A program made the translations under genes and the position numbers. The notes below the pieces were generated by a model that made no database searches, was not told where the DNA came from, and worked only from the letters and a program-made list of their open reading frames with translations. Of a stretch of 64,000 bases of DNA, positions 34,610 through 45,307 are shown one piece after another. Position 1 is the first letter of the stretch. Every line of letters begins with the position of its first letter. The stretch is from Branchipolynoe longqiensis. Taxonomy: Eukaryota; Annelida; Polychaeta; Phyllodocida; Polynoidae. The stretch lies in contig CM059187.1 in assembly GCA_030323885.1 (NCBI GenBank), positions 85,272,027 through 85,336,026 on the forward strand, read 5' to 3'.

Positions 34610-34615
34610 GTGAGT

Positions 34616-34988
34616 CTGTGCGCCGGTATATGACGCTGCCCACACCACTGAGATGGAAGGAGTTGGTTGACAGACGGCAGTCAGAAGGCAGGGAAGGCCC
34701 CCGGCTCTGATTGCTACTGCCACTCACGTAGGGCGCGTCGGTATATGCATATATTGTATATGTCGCAATAGACGCACGCTACCCAGTAGAAGCACAACCC
34801 CCATTTCAAGATTGAAAGCACACACAAATTTACGATCATATTCAGACTGAATGCACATAAAATAAGACAATCCCACTTTATTTCAGAGGTACGACAAAAA
34901 CTAATCCATGAAATTATTTAACTTTGAATAGAAGCGCATGCATGTCTCTGCACTCATGCAGTGCATGTCTATTGGGACATATACGGTA

Positions 34989-35020
<32 letters not shown>
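34616..35020. other. unassigned DNA
   Basis: No feature recognised apart from a (TA)n run at 34988-35020. Confidence 0.45.
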
Positions 35021-35259
35021 AAGAATTCAGGCGTAAGTCCGTGGAGAGGGCAATCCTATAATGTAGTTTAAATCAATTATTTGTACCTGGAAATAATTTG
35101 AATTCTCACTAATTCCACCTTTCTTGTGATCACATAATTATAGAGCAATGATAAAACAAAAGTAGGAATTACAAAAAATGTAATTGTTGAAGGTGTGATT
35201 TCAATGTTCAGCTCGGTTTTTGGATTGGTGTTTACTGGGTTTTGTGCCTGAAGTCTTCA
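35021..35259 (+). mobile_element. TA-flanked inverted-repeat element, copy M4
   Basis: Starts AAGAATTCAGGCGTAAGTCC directly after a TA run and ends TTTTGTGCCTGAAGTCTTC directly before another TA run. The middle GTGATCACATAATTATAGAG matches M2. Confidence 0.75.
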
Positions 35260-35412
35260 TATATATATATCGATGTTTATATATATATGTGCATATATAT
35301 ATATGTATATGTATGTATATATATGTATATGTATGTATATACATGTATATATATATGTATATGTATATGAATATATATATGTATATATAATGTATATATA
35401 GGTATATATGTA
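35260..35412. repeat. TATATG/TA microsatellite
   Basis: About 150 bp of TATATATGTATATG-type repeat between M4 and the pogo-like element. Confidence 0.85.
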
Positions 35413-35416
35413 TATA

Positions 35417-35663
35417 CAGTAAAACCTCTCTAACCGACCATCACCACATATCGACCACTACTCTATATCGATCACTTTATTTTGTTCCCAACAGTATCAT
35501 TGTAACGAAACTCCCTAAACTGACCTTCTCCCTAAGTCGATCACTTTAGTTGCTTGCCAACAGTTCCATTGTAACCATTTTCTACCTCCCTAAACCGACC
35601 TCCTCGCTAAGTGGAGCACTTAAAGTGGGTCCCACGGTCGGTCGATTTAGAGAGGTTTTGCTG
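35417..35663. mobile_element. pogo-like inverted-repeat element, copy 2
   Basis: CAGTAAAACCTCTCTA at the left and AGAGAGGTTTTGCTG at the right, with TA on both sides (35415-35416 and 35664-35665). It contains an extra internal copy of the CCCTAAACTGACC/CTCCCTAAGTCGATC block compared with 14376-14553, so it is longer by about 70 bp. Confidence 0.85.
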
Positions 35664-35802
35664 TATGTTTATGTATGTAAAAATGTGTATACAAATATGT
35701 ATATCCGCTCGCCCCCTCGCTGTTTTCTCTTTTTCCGTGATGAGGCATTGCATGACGATAGCTACTCCATATCACTAGGCTCTGAGAGCTATGTGTCTGT
35801 GA

Positions 35803-35833
<31 letters not shown>

Positions 35834-36243
35834 TCGTGTATTACAACGGTTGTTTCCGCAATAGGCTAATGTGGAAAGTGTATCTAAGGCACTGCGGCTC
35901 TTTGCGGGTACTCTACTGAACACGTGATGTTGGTGGGCGGTAATGGCCTGTTTTCTGTTGTGGCCACATCACTTCATCCAGCCTTGCACATTGAGATGGC
36001 AGTCTACTTAGCCGTACCCAGGGCCACAGGTGCCAATCTGCCAGTGGAAAGTGGCTGCACTTCACTGACGATATCGGAGTGTATTTTCATTGATGACTAG
36101 GCAAGGGTACATCAGTTGTCGAAGAAGTAAAAAAACATCATGTATCAAATTTAGTTGATTCAAATTCCCTCTTTCAGTTCTGCTTTCATAATTGCTGGCT
36201 GGATTACCTTATTCATCCCATTCATCCTAAGGCAAGAGAGTTA

Positions 36244-36784
36244 AGTCCTGGTCACATACACATTGAACGTAGTTGAACGTAGCATAGTTTAACGTGGGTC
36301 AAATGTGGTGTAAGTATGTTAAGCTATGCTGACAAATTAAGGTATGGCAGGTTTTGGTATGGATAAATATGTTATGGCATGGGTGCTGGTACATTCAACT
36401 ACGTTCAACTATGTGCAACCTATGTTAGCCTCCACTATGGTCAACTACATTCAACTACGTCCAAGTATGATAAAGTATGCTAGAGTACATTAGAGTATGC
36501 TAGAGTATGCTAGAATATGCTAGAGTGTGCTAGAGTACATGAAGAGTGTGGAGACTGCAGCACAGTATGTTAGCCTCTAACATAGCACTCTTTTGAACAT
36601 GTCGAAAGATTTAAAACGGAACTCACAGCCCACCCAAGTTATTACCAAGTTAGCATGATGGAGAAGTATGGATGCCGGTACGTTCAACTACATTCAACTA
36701 CATTCAACTATGTTCAACTACTTTCAAATATGGTAGCCTCCACTATGTTCAACTAGGTCCACTAATGTAAATGTGACCTGGCCT
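36244..36784. mobile_element. PIF/Harbinger-like element, family B copy 2
   Basis: 541 bp flanked by TTA on both sides (36241-36243 and 36785-36787). Ends AGTCCTGGTCACAT and, inward from the right, AGGCCAGGTCACAT. It reiterates GTTCAACTAC/GAACGTAGTT near the ends and GTATGCTAGA in the middle. The shared core is at 36590-36608 (CTTTTGAACATGTCGAAAG), 176 bp from the right end. Collinear with copy 1 over its whole length. Confidence 0.8.
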
Positions 36785-36787
36785 TTA

Positions 36788-37420
36788 ATCTCATCATACA
36801 CTATAGGCTATTGCTAAGAAAGCAATATATTTGATGCACAATACTGTACTGTAATTCACACTTCCAATCCTGCCAAATCCAATCCCCTTTTCCTAACACA
36901 ACCAGCCTTATCTTACGTTGTGAGATTGCTTCTGGAATATAATGCACTTCAGCAAAGAAGATATCACACAATGTTGAATTGAAGCCAGTTAATAATCGCA
37001 GTCCTCAACTGCGGGTATCGGTTAGTCTATGTCAGGCATTAATAGAATCCAGTGTGTGGTTTGGGTCTTTCTTTATGCACTCACATGTCCATTATAATAC
37101 AACACTGGCTGGCGGCTTCCTCAGATCTAGCTGATGTGCATCTAATTACACCAAATCATATTCAATCAGACCCCATTGATAAGCACCAAGAATGGCGGCG
37201 GGGAAGGATTTCTGTAGGCGGGACAGCTTTGTTCTCAACACAATCAACAGCTGGAGGAGTAGTGCCCTGCTTGGTCTCCTCTAATTAGAGAGCTTTGTTA
37301 ATTATCCAACTGAAATCAGTAGTTAGTGGCCAAAATTCAACAATTCCACAGTGCTTAATGAATAGCAAATGAAACATCAGAGAGTGCTACCCCCATCTGA
37401 CACGAGACACAATTAGGCAC
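36788..37420. other. unassigned DNA
   Basis: No feature recognised. Confidence 0.45.
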
Positions 37421-37421
37421 C

Positions 37422-37453
<32 letters not shown>

Positions 37454-37466
37454 TATATATATATAT

Positions 37467-37668
37467 GAAGATGTCACATACAAAACCACGGAAACGCTAA
37501 TCCAAAAATGTAGTTTAAATAACAGATTTCTACCTGATTTATGCCACGGTTATGGAAAAATGAAGAAAGGAGTAGGAATATTTAAAAAAATACCTTTTGA
37601 GGGTTTGATTCCAATATTTATCTCCATTTTTAAATTGGAATTTACTTGGTTTTGCGCCTTAACTCTTC

Positions 37669-37669
<1 letters not shown>
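37467..37669 (+). mobile_element. TA-flanked inverted-repeat element, copy M5
   Basis: Between two (TA)n runs. It keeps GAAGATGTCACATACAAAAC at the left and TTTTGCGCCTTAACTCTTC at the right, with the family's GAATATTT/CCTTTTGAGGGTTTGATT interior. Confidence 0.75.
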
Positions 37670-37710
<41 letters not shown>

Positions 37711-37711
<1 letters not shown>

Positions 37712-37839
37712 GAACGGTTATGGAGCAACGCAGAAAGGAGTAGGAATATTATTTTTTTAAACACCTTTTGAGGGTTTGATTCCAATCTTTATCTCCATTT
37801 TTGAATTGGAGTTTACTTGGTTTTGCGCCTTAACTCTTC
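37711..37839 (+). mobile_element. TA-flanked inverted-repeat element, half copy M6
   Basis: Repeats the right half of M5 (GGTTATGGA onward to AACTCTTCA), preceded and followed by TA runs. The near identity with M5 and the shared TA runs suggest a local tandem duplication rather than a second insertion. Confidence 0.75.
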
Positions 37840-38099
37840 ATATATATATATATATTTATATATATATATATAATGAACTAGTTTCAAATAGTTCATGAGC
37901 TATCTATATGAAGAAAATATCCTCCAGTGTGTCACTCGAGGAAGGCGCCTTCTCGGCAATTTTACCGACAGCTTGGAGGGGGGTGGGGGGGAACTCCATC
38001 AATGTACACAGAGGAAATATACATTTTACCCTTGTATTTATACTAATATAATGCCTTGGTCGTAATGCTCGCATTGCGGTTGATGCGAGGTGAGGGAGG

Positions 38100-38290
38100 A
38101 CGCACCCCCCCCCCCTCTCTCTCTCCCCCCCCCCCATCTCTGTCCTCCAGCTCTCTCTCTCTCTTACATAACCCCCCCCCCCCCTTCTCCTTCCCTTATA
38201 ACCGCCTCCAGCCTCTCCTCCGGCCACTCGCCCTCCTGCCTCCACAGACTCCGCTCCTCACACCCTCTTTTTCCCCACCCACCATCCCTA
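38100..38290. repeat. pyrimidine-rich C/T tract
   Basis: Homopolymeric C runs mixed with (CT)n. Plus-strand frames over it are Pro/Ser/Leu-rich artefacts. Confidence 0.8.
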
Positions 38291-39426
38291 TACACCAACT
38301 CTCCACTATAGGGTTGAGGGCTCCTCGGGCCCACCTCCCAACTACTGACATTACCTGATTTTACACTTCATTATAACACTGACATTTGACGCTCTCATCA
38401 TGAGCATGCATCATACATGATGTTATATTTTACCTTTACCTGTACTGTTGATTTATTACACCTCACATTCATTGTATGTTCATGAAACGCCTCGGGCATT
38501 TACTCAATAAAATGCCCTCTTATTCCACTCCCACCTCCTCGTCCTTCCTTGCCGCGCATCATACATCACATATATATGGCGGGGAGCGTATCCGTAATTC
38601 ATCTGAGCAGCTCACCACACGGAACGTCCGGGGATTATTTTTGTACTTCTAAGAATAATTATTTAAATCGATTTCCCCCTTCTATTGGATTTACTATGAG
38701 CATTATTAGTAGTGTAATGTATGCATGTGCTTTGTTACTGTATAAGAGAAAGAGACGATCATATGATGTGTCACTTCCGGAGTAAGCTACATATTATAGT
38801 TTATACATCGCCTTCTAACTTGATTGAAGTGTCAACTAGATATTTTACACGATGCATCTATGTGCTGTTATCGTTGGAGCGTGTTGCAAATAAATGGCAA
38901 TATTATACACAGAGTAGGACTCGAACCCACATTTCTACTATTATTGGGTGACGTAATGACTATTAACCTATATGGGTTCCCTCATAAAACAAATGTGGTT
39001 TCGCTACTCGTTCTGTTATTGCTTTTACCATCCCTATATTGCCTACGCATGCGTACATAGCTATTCCTCTGAATGCCTAGCTATGCCTATATATGCCTAC
39101 CTCGCTCTGGCATGCTCTCCCTGTGGGGTACAGTTCAGACTATTACCCTCGTCTTCCCTGCAATAACTTATCTCAATTAGTCATTTTAAAACTCAGAATT
39201 ATCCAGATAAATACATATACAATGCAGGTTCGCCAATCATATATGACGGTCACGGCACCAGTGTCGTGGAAGTGATGCAAATAAATGGTACCACCCTCGA
39301 TAGGGCGCGATTTAAACCCACATGGCGGCCACTCTAGTGCAAGCATCTAAAGTATTATCGTATCTAGACCAGTGATCCAATCAACCAAATAGCGTCTACC
39401 ATTCAATGTGACTCTTTGCAGGTGAA
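38291..39426. other. unassigned DNA
   Basis: No gene recognised. Two short blocks (near 38890-38935 and 39274-39325) share GCAAATAAATGG and a B-box-like AACCCACA stretch, so they may be old tRNA-derived SINE pieces. Confidence 0.4.
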
Positions 39427-39429
39427 TTA

Positions 39430-40128
39430 TGGCCCTGTCACACTATGACGTAACGACGTCAGCGTAGGCACAACATGAAAATAATTATATTACATCAAAC
39501 TTCTCAGCGTAGTATGCAAATTTCGGCACAAGTTGGATGTCGATGCGGCATAGTTGACATTCGTCTAATGTAACCGGAATGTGGGCCGATGTCAGTCAAA
39601 GGACCCGACCCAAGGCGACAAGTTCATGCCACGTTCAGAACATGTTTGAATGACGTCAGCGACATTACGTGCATGCTACCGGGTCGTCAATGACGTCAAC
39701 TACATCAGGACACTTAGCGAAACATTGGAGTGACGTTCGCTACGTGCCACAGACTCATTCAGGTGATGTTTGACCGACGTTGACTTAACTCTGGCCGCAC
39801 ATTCCTCCCCGACTGTGCGTCACTCTGGCGTAATGGAACATAGATCTAACATCACCGACGCAGCTATTACGGTTGCCTAACATCGGCCTTACGTCAGCGT
39901 AACGTCATCCCAACGTAACGGCTTCACGTCGAGCTACGTCGAAAGTTTTGGACTTGTTGAAAACCTTGACGCGTGCCGATGTAACACGACGTAACATGAC
40001 GTAGCTCGACATCAGTCTAACGTCATTCTAACGTCATCATAACATAACCGAACGTACCTCAACGTAATGATGAAAAGCACCCTATAGCAGGCCTACGTTG
40101 GTTCTTACGTCGTAGTGTGACAGCCCTT
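39430..40128. mobile_element. PIF/Harbinger-like element, family C copy 1
   Basis: 699 bp with TTA on both sides (39427-39429 and 40129-40131). Ends TGGCCCTGTCACAC and, inward from the right, AAGGGCTGTCACAC. The body is full of ACGTAACG, AACGTCA and TGACGT motifs. The shared core reads TTTTGGACTTGTTGAAAA at 39946-39963, 165 bp from the right end. No transposase frame. Confidence 0.85.
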
Positions 40129-40131
40129 TTA

Positions 40132-40652
40132 ACATGGGCCAGAGCTGTCACAGCATGGCTGACTCATTTGGGGTAGTACCTGGATTCATTGTAGATGGCA
40201 GCACTCTGTGTATCACCTGTTGGTGTACTGTTCACAAACTAGGGATTTCGTCATAGTATCTCAGTAATTGTGCATGGCTTATTATTTAGCACAACGATCA
40301 TAGCTGTGTAAATGTGTGCAAATCAAGGCGGACCTGCATTGTTCCCGTTCAAATTGATATAATACCATCTATTGCTGTTTCACCCAGCCAGTTGTGGGTC
40401 CTAACTGAGGCCTTCTGGAAAGGCTTCCACACACATCGTCTTTTCATCAATAGTAAGTTGTTTATAGTAATTAGATGTCAAGGCAATCCTCTATGTTCTA
40501 CTCCCCACTTCTTTCGATAATGAGTGAATCGAACTGATGCTGTTACATTGCTGTCATTTATATTTTAATAGCTATCCTGCTTCTAGAGCGGCAAGGAAAG
40601 CAATTGCAACTTGATGCGACATACACTTACGTGTTTGACGAATACCCCACAC
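40132..40652. other. unassigned DNA
   Basis: No feature recognised upstream of the Gypsy insertion. The frame at 40314-40520 has no recognisable domain. Confidence 0.4.
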
Positions 40653-40657
40653 CCCTT

Positions 40658-40811
40658 TGTGATGTATTGTAGTTACCCGAACACCCCCGAACCGTATTAC
40701 CTGTATGACGTATTACCTGTATGACGTATTACCTGTATGACGTCATGATCAAGGCTTCCTAATAAAGTCTGTTACGTTACAAGAACTCACGGTGTCCACG
40801 TATACATTACA
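40658..40811 (+). repeat. 5' LTR (154 bp)
   Basis: Starts TGTGATGTATTG and ends ATACATTACA. It contains three perfect 16-bp repeats of GTATTACCTGTATGAC (40694-40741); the last joins GTCATG to form a CRE palindrome TGACGTCA (40738-40745). A polyadenylation signal AATAAA is at 40761-40766. Confidence 0.95.
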
Positions 40812-43800
40812 TGGTGTCAGATGTTACGGGTGATACAGCAGATATGGCGCTTCATGGATTAAAACCCCCTGGACCATTGAATTTAGATGAACGAATGGCC
40901 ATAAACTGGAGATCATGGTTGCATTCATACGAGATATACGCGATAGCAGCCGGCATAGGAACAAAGCCAGAAAAAGTACAGTGCTGTGTACTGCTCCATG
41001 TTGCTGGTGGTGAGGCACAAAAAGTTCACCGTACATTCGAGTTTGAGACTGGTGACAAGGACAAGATAGGACCATTAATAAAGGCTTTCTCAACATACTG
41101 TGAAGGAAAAACTAATATCACCGTGATAAGGTATGACTTCAACTCTTTAAACCAGACAAGTGAGACAATGGACACGTACATTCGCGAATTAAAGCATCGC
41201 GTACAGTTTTGTTGCTACGGGCAGTTAGAAGCGTCTCTGTTGTGCGATCGGATCGTATGTGGGATAAAAGACAATGAACTACGAAATCGATTACTACAAG
41301 CACCTCAGTTGTCATTGGAACAGTGTATTCAATTATGTCGGTTGAGTGAAAACAAATCTTCACAAGTACAAATGTCTTCAACGAGTGAAGTGGATATGAT
41401 ATCTCATGGCTACAGACGAAGAGATGAACAGGCGACCAGGACATCTCCATGGAGACAGGCATCAACAAGTCGTTACCAACAAGGCCGCAAGATGGACGTG
41501 AACAATTGTGGACGATGCGGATATAAACACCAAGATGGAAAATGTCCCGCCCGAGGTAAAGAATGCCTCGGTTGTCGACGAATTGGACATTTTGTAAAAA
41601 TGTGCCATTTACAGCAAAAGAAGCAACAAACAGCACCAATATATGAAATTAACGTTCATCCAGAGATGGACGATGGCCGGATCATGACAGACCAGTACAG
41701 CAGACACGATCACGAACGTCAACAAGACCCTGATAACTATGATTTATTTGTCGGATCAATCCATGATGTGGATATTGAGGACAAGGACCTATGGTTTGTG
41801 ATGTTTGTAATTGATGATGTGGAAGTATCATTTAAATTAGATACTGGATCTGAGGCCAACATTTTACCTTTGGCAGTATACAAACAACTGCATGGTGCTG
41901 AATTAAAGACATCTACGTGTCACCTAATCACATACGGAGGACATAGAATTACGCCTACGGGAGAAACAATGTTAAAACTTAATGGTCATGAATTAAAATT
42001 TCAAGTAACAGATGCCGGCAGTGCGATCATAGGCAAACAAGCCTGTGTTAAGTTAGGACTATTAGCAAGACTGGACACTTTGAATGTGAAACCTTCCCAG
42101 GAAGCAGATAAAATGGTAATGAAATATTATGACGTGTTTGAAGGTTTAGGATTAATTAAGGTTAATGCTAAAATATATATTGATAAAAATGTCACTCCTG
42201 TTATAGACCCTCCTCGAAGAATACCTTTGTCCATAGACAATGATGTCCAAAAAGAGTTAGAACGCATGGTCAAATTAGGAGTCATTGTCAAACAAACCAG
42301 TCCAACCCCTTGGGTTAATTCAATAACAATAGTCCGTAAACCTGGAAAATTAAGAATTTGCCTAGACCCAACAAAACTCAATAAAGCAATTTTAAGAGGA
42401 CCATATCCGGTCAGAACAGTCGAAGAAGTCGTAGCTAAATTGCATGGAGCTAAATATTTCTCAGTATTAGATGCACAAAGCGGATATTGGCAAATTGAAT
42501 TAGACAGGGAGAGTTCTGAGCTATGTACATTTAATACCCCTTGGGGGAGATACAGATATACTAGATTGCCATTTGGAATAAAGACTGCAGGAGATATATT
42601 TATTGAAGAGATGAACGAAATTCTAAAAGGGATGCCAGGTGTTAGTGTCATATCAGATGACATTTTAGTACATGGTAGTACAGAACAGGAACATAATTTA
42701 AGATTAGAAGCAGTTTTAAAGCGTGCCAGAAAAGTGAATCTAAAACTAAACCCTAAGAAATCTAAAATTTGCAGAAACAGTGTTAATTATGTGGGACACG
42801 TCATTAGCTCAGATGGCCTAAAGCCCAACAATGATAGAATACAAGCAATTATTGACATGCCCAGTCCTACCGATAAAGCAGGGGTACACCAATTTTTAGG
42901 TATGATAGGATATGTTAGTAAATTTATTCCAAACATGGCTGACATGACAAAACCGTTAAGAACTGTCATTCAAAAGAATATTTCTTGGCATTGGGATGTA
43001 GACCAAGAAGAAGCTTTTCAAAATTTAAAAAATTTGTTAACTAAGGCACCCATACTACAATATTTTGATAGTAATCAAAAAGTTGTCCTACAAGTTGATG
43101 CATCAAAGTATGGTTTAGGCGCTACTTTATTTCAAAATAATTTGCCTGTGGCAATGGCATCAAAAGCATTAGATAGATCACAAATAAATTATGCTGTAAT
43201 TGAAAAAGAATTATTGGCCATATGTTTTGGATGTAAAAAGTTCCATACTTTCATTTATGGCAATGAAATCACCGTCAACACAGACCATAAACCCCTTGTT
43301 GCAATTATGCTAAAGCCAATACATGAACTTTCAGCAAGAATGCAACGTATGCGCATGCGATTGCAAAACTATAATATAGAAGTGTCGTATCTCAAAGGGT
43401 CACATTTGTATTTTGCAGATACTTTATCAAGAGCGCATACATCAAGTATAGCCCCTGATGACTTATATGACCGGGACATTTCGGTTGGGGCTATAGATAT
43501 AGGAATGGATATGGTGCAACAAGTCATAGAGGCCACCAAGGTAGATCAAACGCTCAACAAAATAAAGACTATGACGTTAGAAGGATGGCCAAATACTAGC
43601 GATAACATTCCTAGTGATGTAAAACCGTATTACACATTTCGATATGAAATAACATGGGTAGATGGCTTACTACTGAAAGGTAAACAAATAATAATCCCCA
43701 AAAGTCTACAAACCGATATGCTAGACAAATTACACGAATCGCACCTAGGGGTGGTCAAATGTAAACAACTGGCCAGAGATAATATTTTTTGGCCAGGATT

Positions 43801-44395
43801 TAGTACACAATTAGAAGACAAAATTTCCAGATGTGTCGTATGTCAAGAATTCAGAAATATGCCCCCAAAGGAACCTTTGATAAATCACAAAGTAATAGAT
43901 ATCCCATTCAATAAAATTGGAATAGACTTGTTTCATGTCGATGGTAAAAATTATATCTTAATTATAGATTACTACTCTAAATTTCCAGATTTCATACAAT
44001 TAGACACAACATCTACTACAACAGTGATTGATGCTTTAAAACAAACGTTTGCACGTTTTGGTATACCCAAATATATAGTATCGGATAATGGTCCACAATT
44101 TACAAGCCTCGAATTTAAAAAGTTTGCATCACTATATGGCTTCACATCAATATACTCAAGCCCGATGCATGCACAAGGTAACGGACAGGTCGAACGTTAT
44201 GTTCAAACCATTAAACGGATAATAAAAAAATGCATAAAAGACGGTAGGGATGTCCAGATAGCCATGCTCAATTACCGAAATACGACATTAGATGGAATTG
44301 GTGTGTCTCCGGCGCAATTAATGATGTCACGGAAATTGAGAAGCAGAATCCCCGGTACTAGATGGAGAGCTAAAGGCGAAGGTACAACCTTCTAA
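40811..44395 (+). CDS. Gag-Pol polyprotein of Mag/SURL-like Gypsy element
   Basis: A single 1194-codon frame. Gag occupies about residues 12-230 (a retrotransposon Gag with an IRELKHRV..C.YG..EASLLCDRIVCGI-type core). Two CCHC zinc knuckles follow at about 232-266 (CGRCGYKH..., CLGCRRIGHFVKMC). The aspartic protease active site is LDTGSEAN at about 342. Reverse transcriptase runs from about 455; its catalytic pair sits in ISDDILVHG (about 614-617). RNase H starts at LQVDASKYGLGATL (about 760). Integrase has a zinc domain (H..H, CVVC near 1009) and catalytic Asp near 1038 (IGIDLF), Asp near 1091 (VSDNGPQF) and Glu near 1127 (GQVERY). The ATG at 40811 uses the last LTR base and overlaps the primer site; the next ATG (MALHGLKPP, residue 12) may be the better start. 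Gag and Pol are fused without a frame break. The frame stops at 44395, before the usual integrase C-terminal region. Confidence 0.93.
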   Translation: MVSDVTGDTADMALHGLKPPGPLNLDERMAINWRSWLHSYEIYAIAAGIGTKPEKVQCCVLLHVAGGEAQKVHRTFEFETGDKDKIGPLIKAFSTYCEGKTNITVIRYDFNSLNQTSETMDTYIRELKHRVQFCCYGQLEASLLCDRIVCGIKDNELRNRLLQAPQLSLEQCIQLCRLSENKSSQVQMSSTSEVDMISHGYRRRDEQATRTSPWRQASTSRYQQGRKMDVNNCGRCGYKHQDGKCPARGKECLGCRRIGHFVKMCHLQQKKQQTAPIYEINVHPEMDDGRIMTDQYSRHDHERQQDPDNYDLFVGSIHDVDIEDKDLWFVMFVIDDVEVSFKLDTGSEANILPLAVYKQLHGAELKTSTCHLITYGGHRITPTGETMLKLNGHELKFQVTDAGSAIIGKQACVKLGLLARLDTLNVKPSQEADKMVMKYYDVFEGLGLIKVNAKIYIDKNVTPVIDPPRRIPLSIDNDVQKELERMVKLGVIVKQTSPTPWVNSITIVRKPGKLRICLDPTKLNKAILRGPYPVRTVEEVVAKLHGAKYFSVLDAQSGYWQIELDRESSELCTFNTPWGRYRYTRLPFGIKTAGDIFIEEMNEILKGMPGVSVISDDILVHGSTEQEHNLRLEAVLKRARKVNLKLNPKKSKICRNSVNYVGHVISSDGLKPNNDRIQAIIDMPSPTDKAGVHQFLGMIGYVSKFIPNMADMTKPLRTVIQKNISWHWDVDQEEAFQNLKNLLTKAPILQYFDSNQKVVLQVDASKYGLGATLFQNNLPVAMASKALDRSQINYAVIEKELLAICFGCKKFHTFIYGNEITVNTDHKPLVAIMLKPIHELSARMQRMRMRLQNYNIEVSYLKGSHLYFADTLSRAHTSSIAPDDLYDRDISVGAIDIGMDMVQQVIEATKVDQTLNKIKTMTLEGWPNTSDNIPSDVKPYYTFRYEITWVDGLLLKGKQIIIPKSLQTDMLDKLHESHLGVVKCKQLARDNIFWPGFSTQLEDKISRCVVCQEFRNMPPKEPLINHKVIDIPFNKIGIDLFHVDGKNYILIIDYYSKFPDFIQLDTTSTTTVIDALKQTFARFGIPKYIVSDNGPQFTSLEFKKFASLYGFTSIYSSPMHAQGNGQVERYVQTIKRIIKKCIKDGRDVQIAMLNYRNTTLDGIGVSPAQLMMSRKLRSRIPGTRWRAKGEGTTF
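40812..40831 (+). promoter_or_regulatory. primer-binding site (tRNA-Leu-like)
   Basis: TGGTGTCAGA directly after the LTR matches, from the CCA end, the complement of a typical animal tRNA-Leu 3' end over 10 bases, then diverges. The tRNA identity is from general knowledge of tRNA-Leu ends. Confidence 0.65.
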
Positions 44396-44765
44396 ACTTA
44401 ACCAAATGCACCATAATCAAAGATTACAAAAACAATATTTTGACAAGCATACAAGTAGACGTCAAAGTTTTTTAAATAATGGTGATAACGTCCGTTACAA
44501 AAACCACAATAATGACTGGCAAAAAGGAACAATTGTGTGTACTAATGTAGGCAATAAGAGAAGTTATAATATAATAAATAAAAATGACAATGTTATAAGA
44601 CGTAACAGAAGATTCATTTACAGATGTCCTGCTAAACGTGAAAGCAGGGCTATAGAATACGTGCCATCAACTATTAATAACAATGTACATATCACAAATT
44701 CGCCAATAAAGTATAAAACACGTTATGGTCGAGTCAGTAGGCCACCGGTTCGTTATGGCCTTTGA
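44340..44765 (+). CDS. integrase C-terminal region in the +1 frame
   Basis: The +1 frame is open from just after a TGA at 44337-44339 and overlaps the pol frame by about 55 bp. Its first ATG is 44406. It encodes QKQYFDKHTSRRQSF, a GDNVRYKN...W..GTIV fold-like stretch, RRNRRFIYRC and a final TRYGRVSRPPVRYGL; this layout is usual for the C-terminus of Gypsy integrases. No chromodomain is visible. To join pol, the ribosome would have to skip one base between 44340 and 44395, or the copy gained one base there. A separate protein started at 44406 is possible but not usual for the family. Confidence 0.75.
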   Translation, partial: EAESPVLDGELKAKVQPSKLNQMHHNQRLQKQYFDKHTSRRQSFLNNGDNVRYKNHNNDWQKGTIVCTNVGNKRSYNIINKNDNVIRRNRRFIYRCPAKRESRAIEYVPSTINNNVHITNSPIKYKTRYGRVSRPPVRYGL

Positions 44766-45307
44766 CATACATGTATTGCTTAAGTTGAAACATAATTGAA
44801 TTAAGTATGCCTAATGATACATTACACTTACTTGCATGTGTTAATAACCTTCCTGTACATGTGTATTTACATACGGTCCTTTACTGCGTAAAGCGAGACC
44901 GTGAAAAAGTACGTACACGACGTTAAACAATACGTTACCACGTCAAACTTCAGTGTGTCAAACAAAGAAGGTACACGATATGGACAAACTATGAAGCAGC
45001 AGTAGATGCCGACAGACTATACCATCACTTTGATGAATATAACATAATCATTCTGATTCTACTGCCGTATACAAACACACCTTGAATTTATATAATAATA
45101 TTTTATAAGTTAACGTACAACCGTATTAATATATATTACATGCTAATTACAGAGGGAAGGATAAGTTAAGGAATTATGTTAGGTGTGTTACAATTAGATA
45201 AGTAAGAAATAAAGAGTTTCAATGCATAGAGATAATTCACTACTTGTAAGACTTCTGATGTCAAGACACGGTAGTGATAAATAATAAAGTATTTATTATA
45301 GTTAAGT
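44766..45307 (+). other. Gypsy 3' untranslated region
   Basis: About 540 bp of AT-rich DNA between the integrase frame and the polypurine tract, without a frame of note. No env-like gene is present. Confidence 0.7.

Noticed and set aside
34260..34727. 155-codon minus-strand frame
   Set aside because: Open mainly because the region is CpG-rich. No domain, and it is antisense to the promoter-like block.
44766..45307. Possible env gene in the Gypsy element
   Set aside because: No frame of useful length, signal peptide or membrane segment occurs between the integrase and the polypurine tract.
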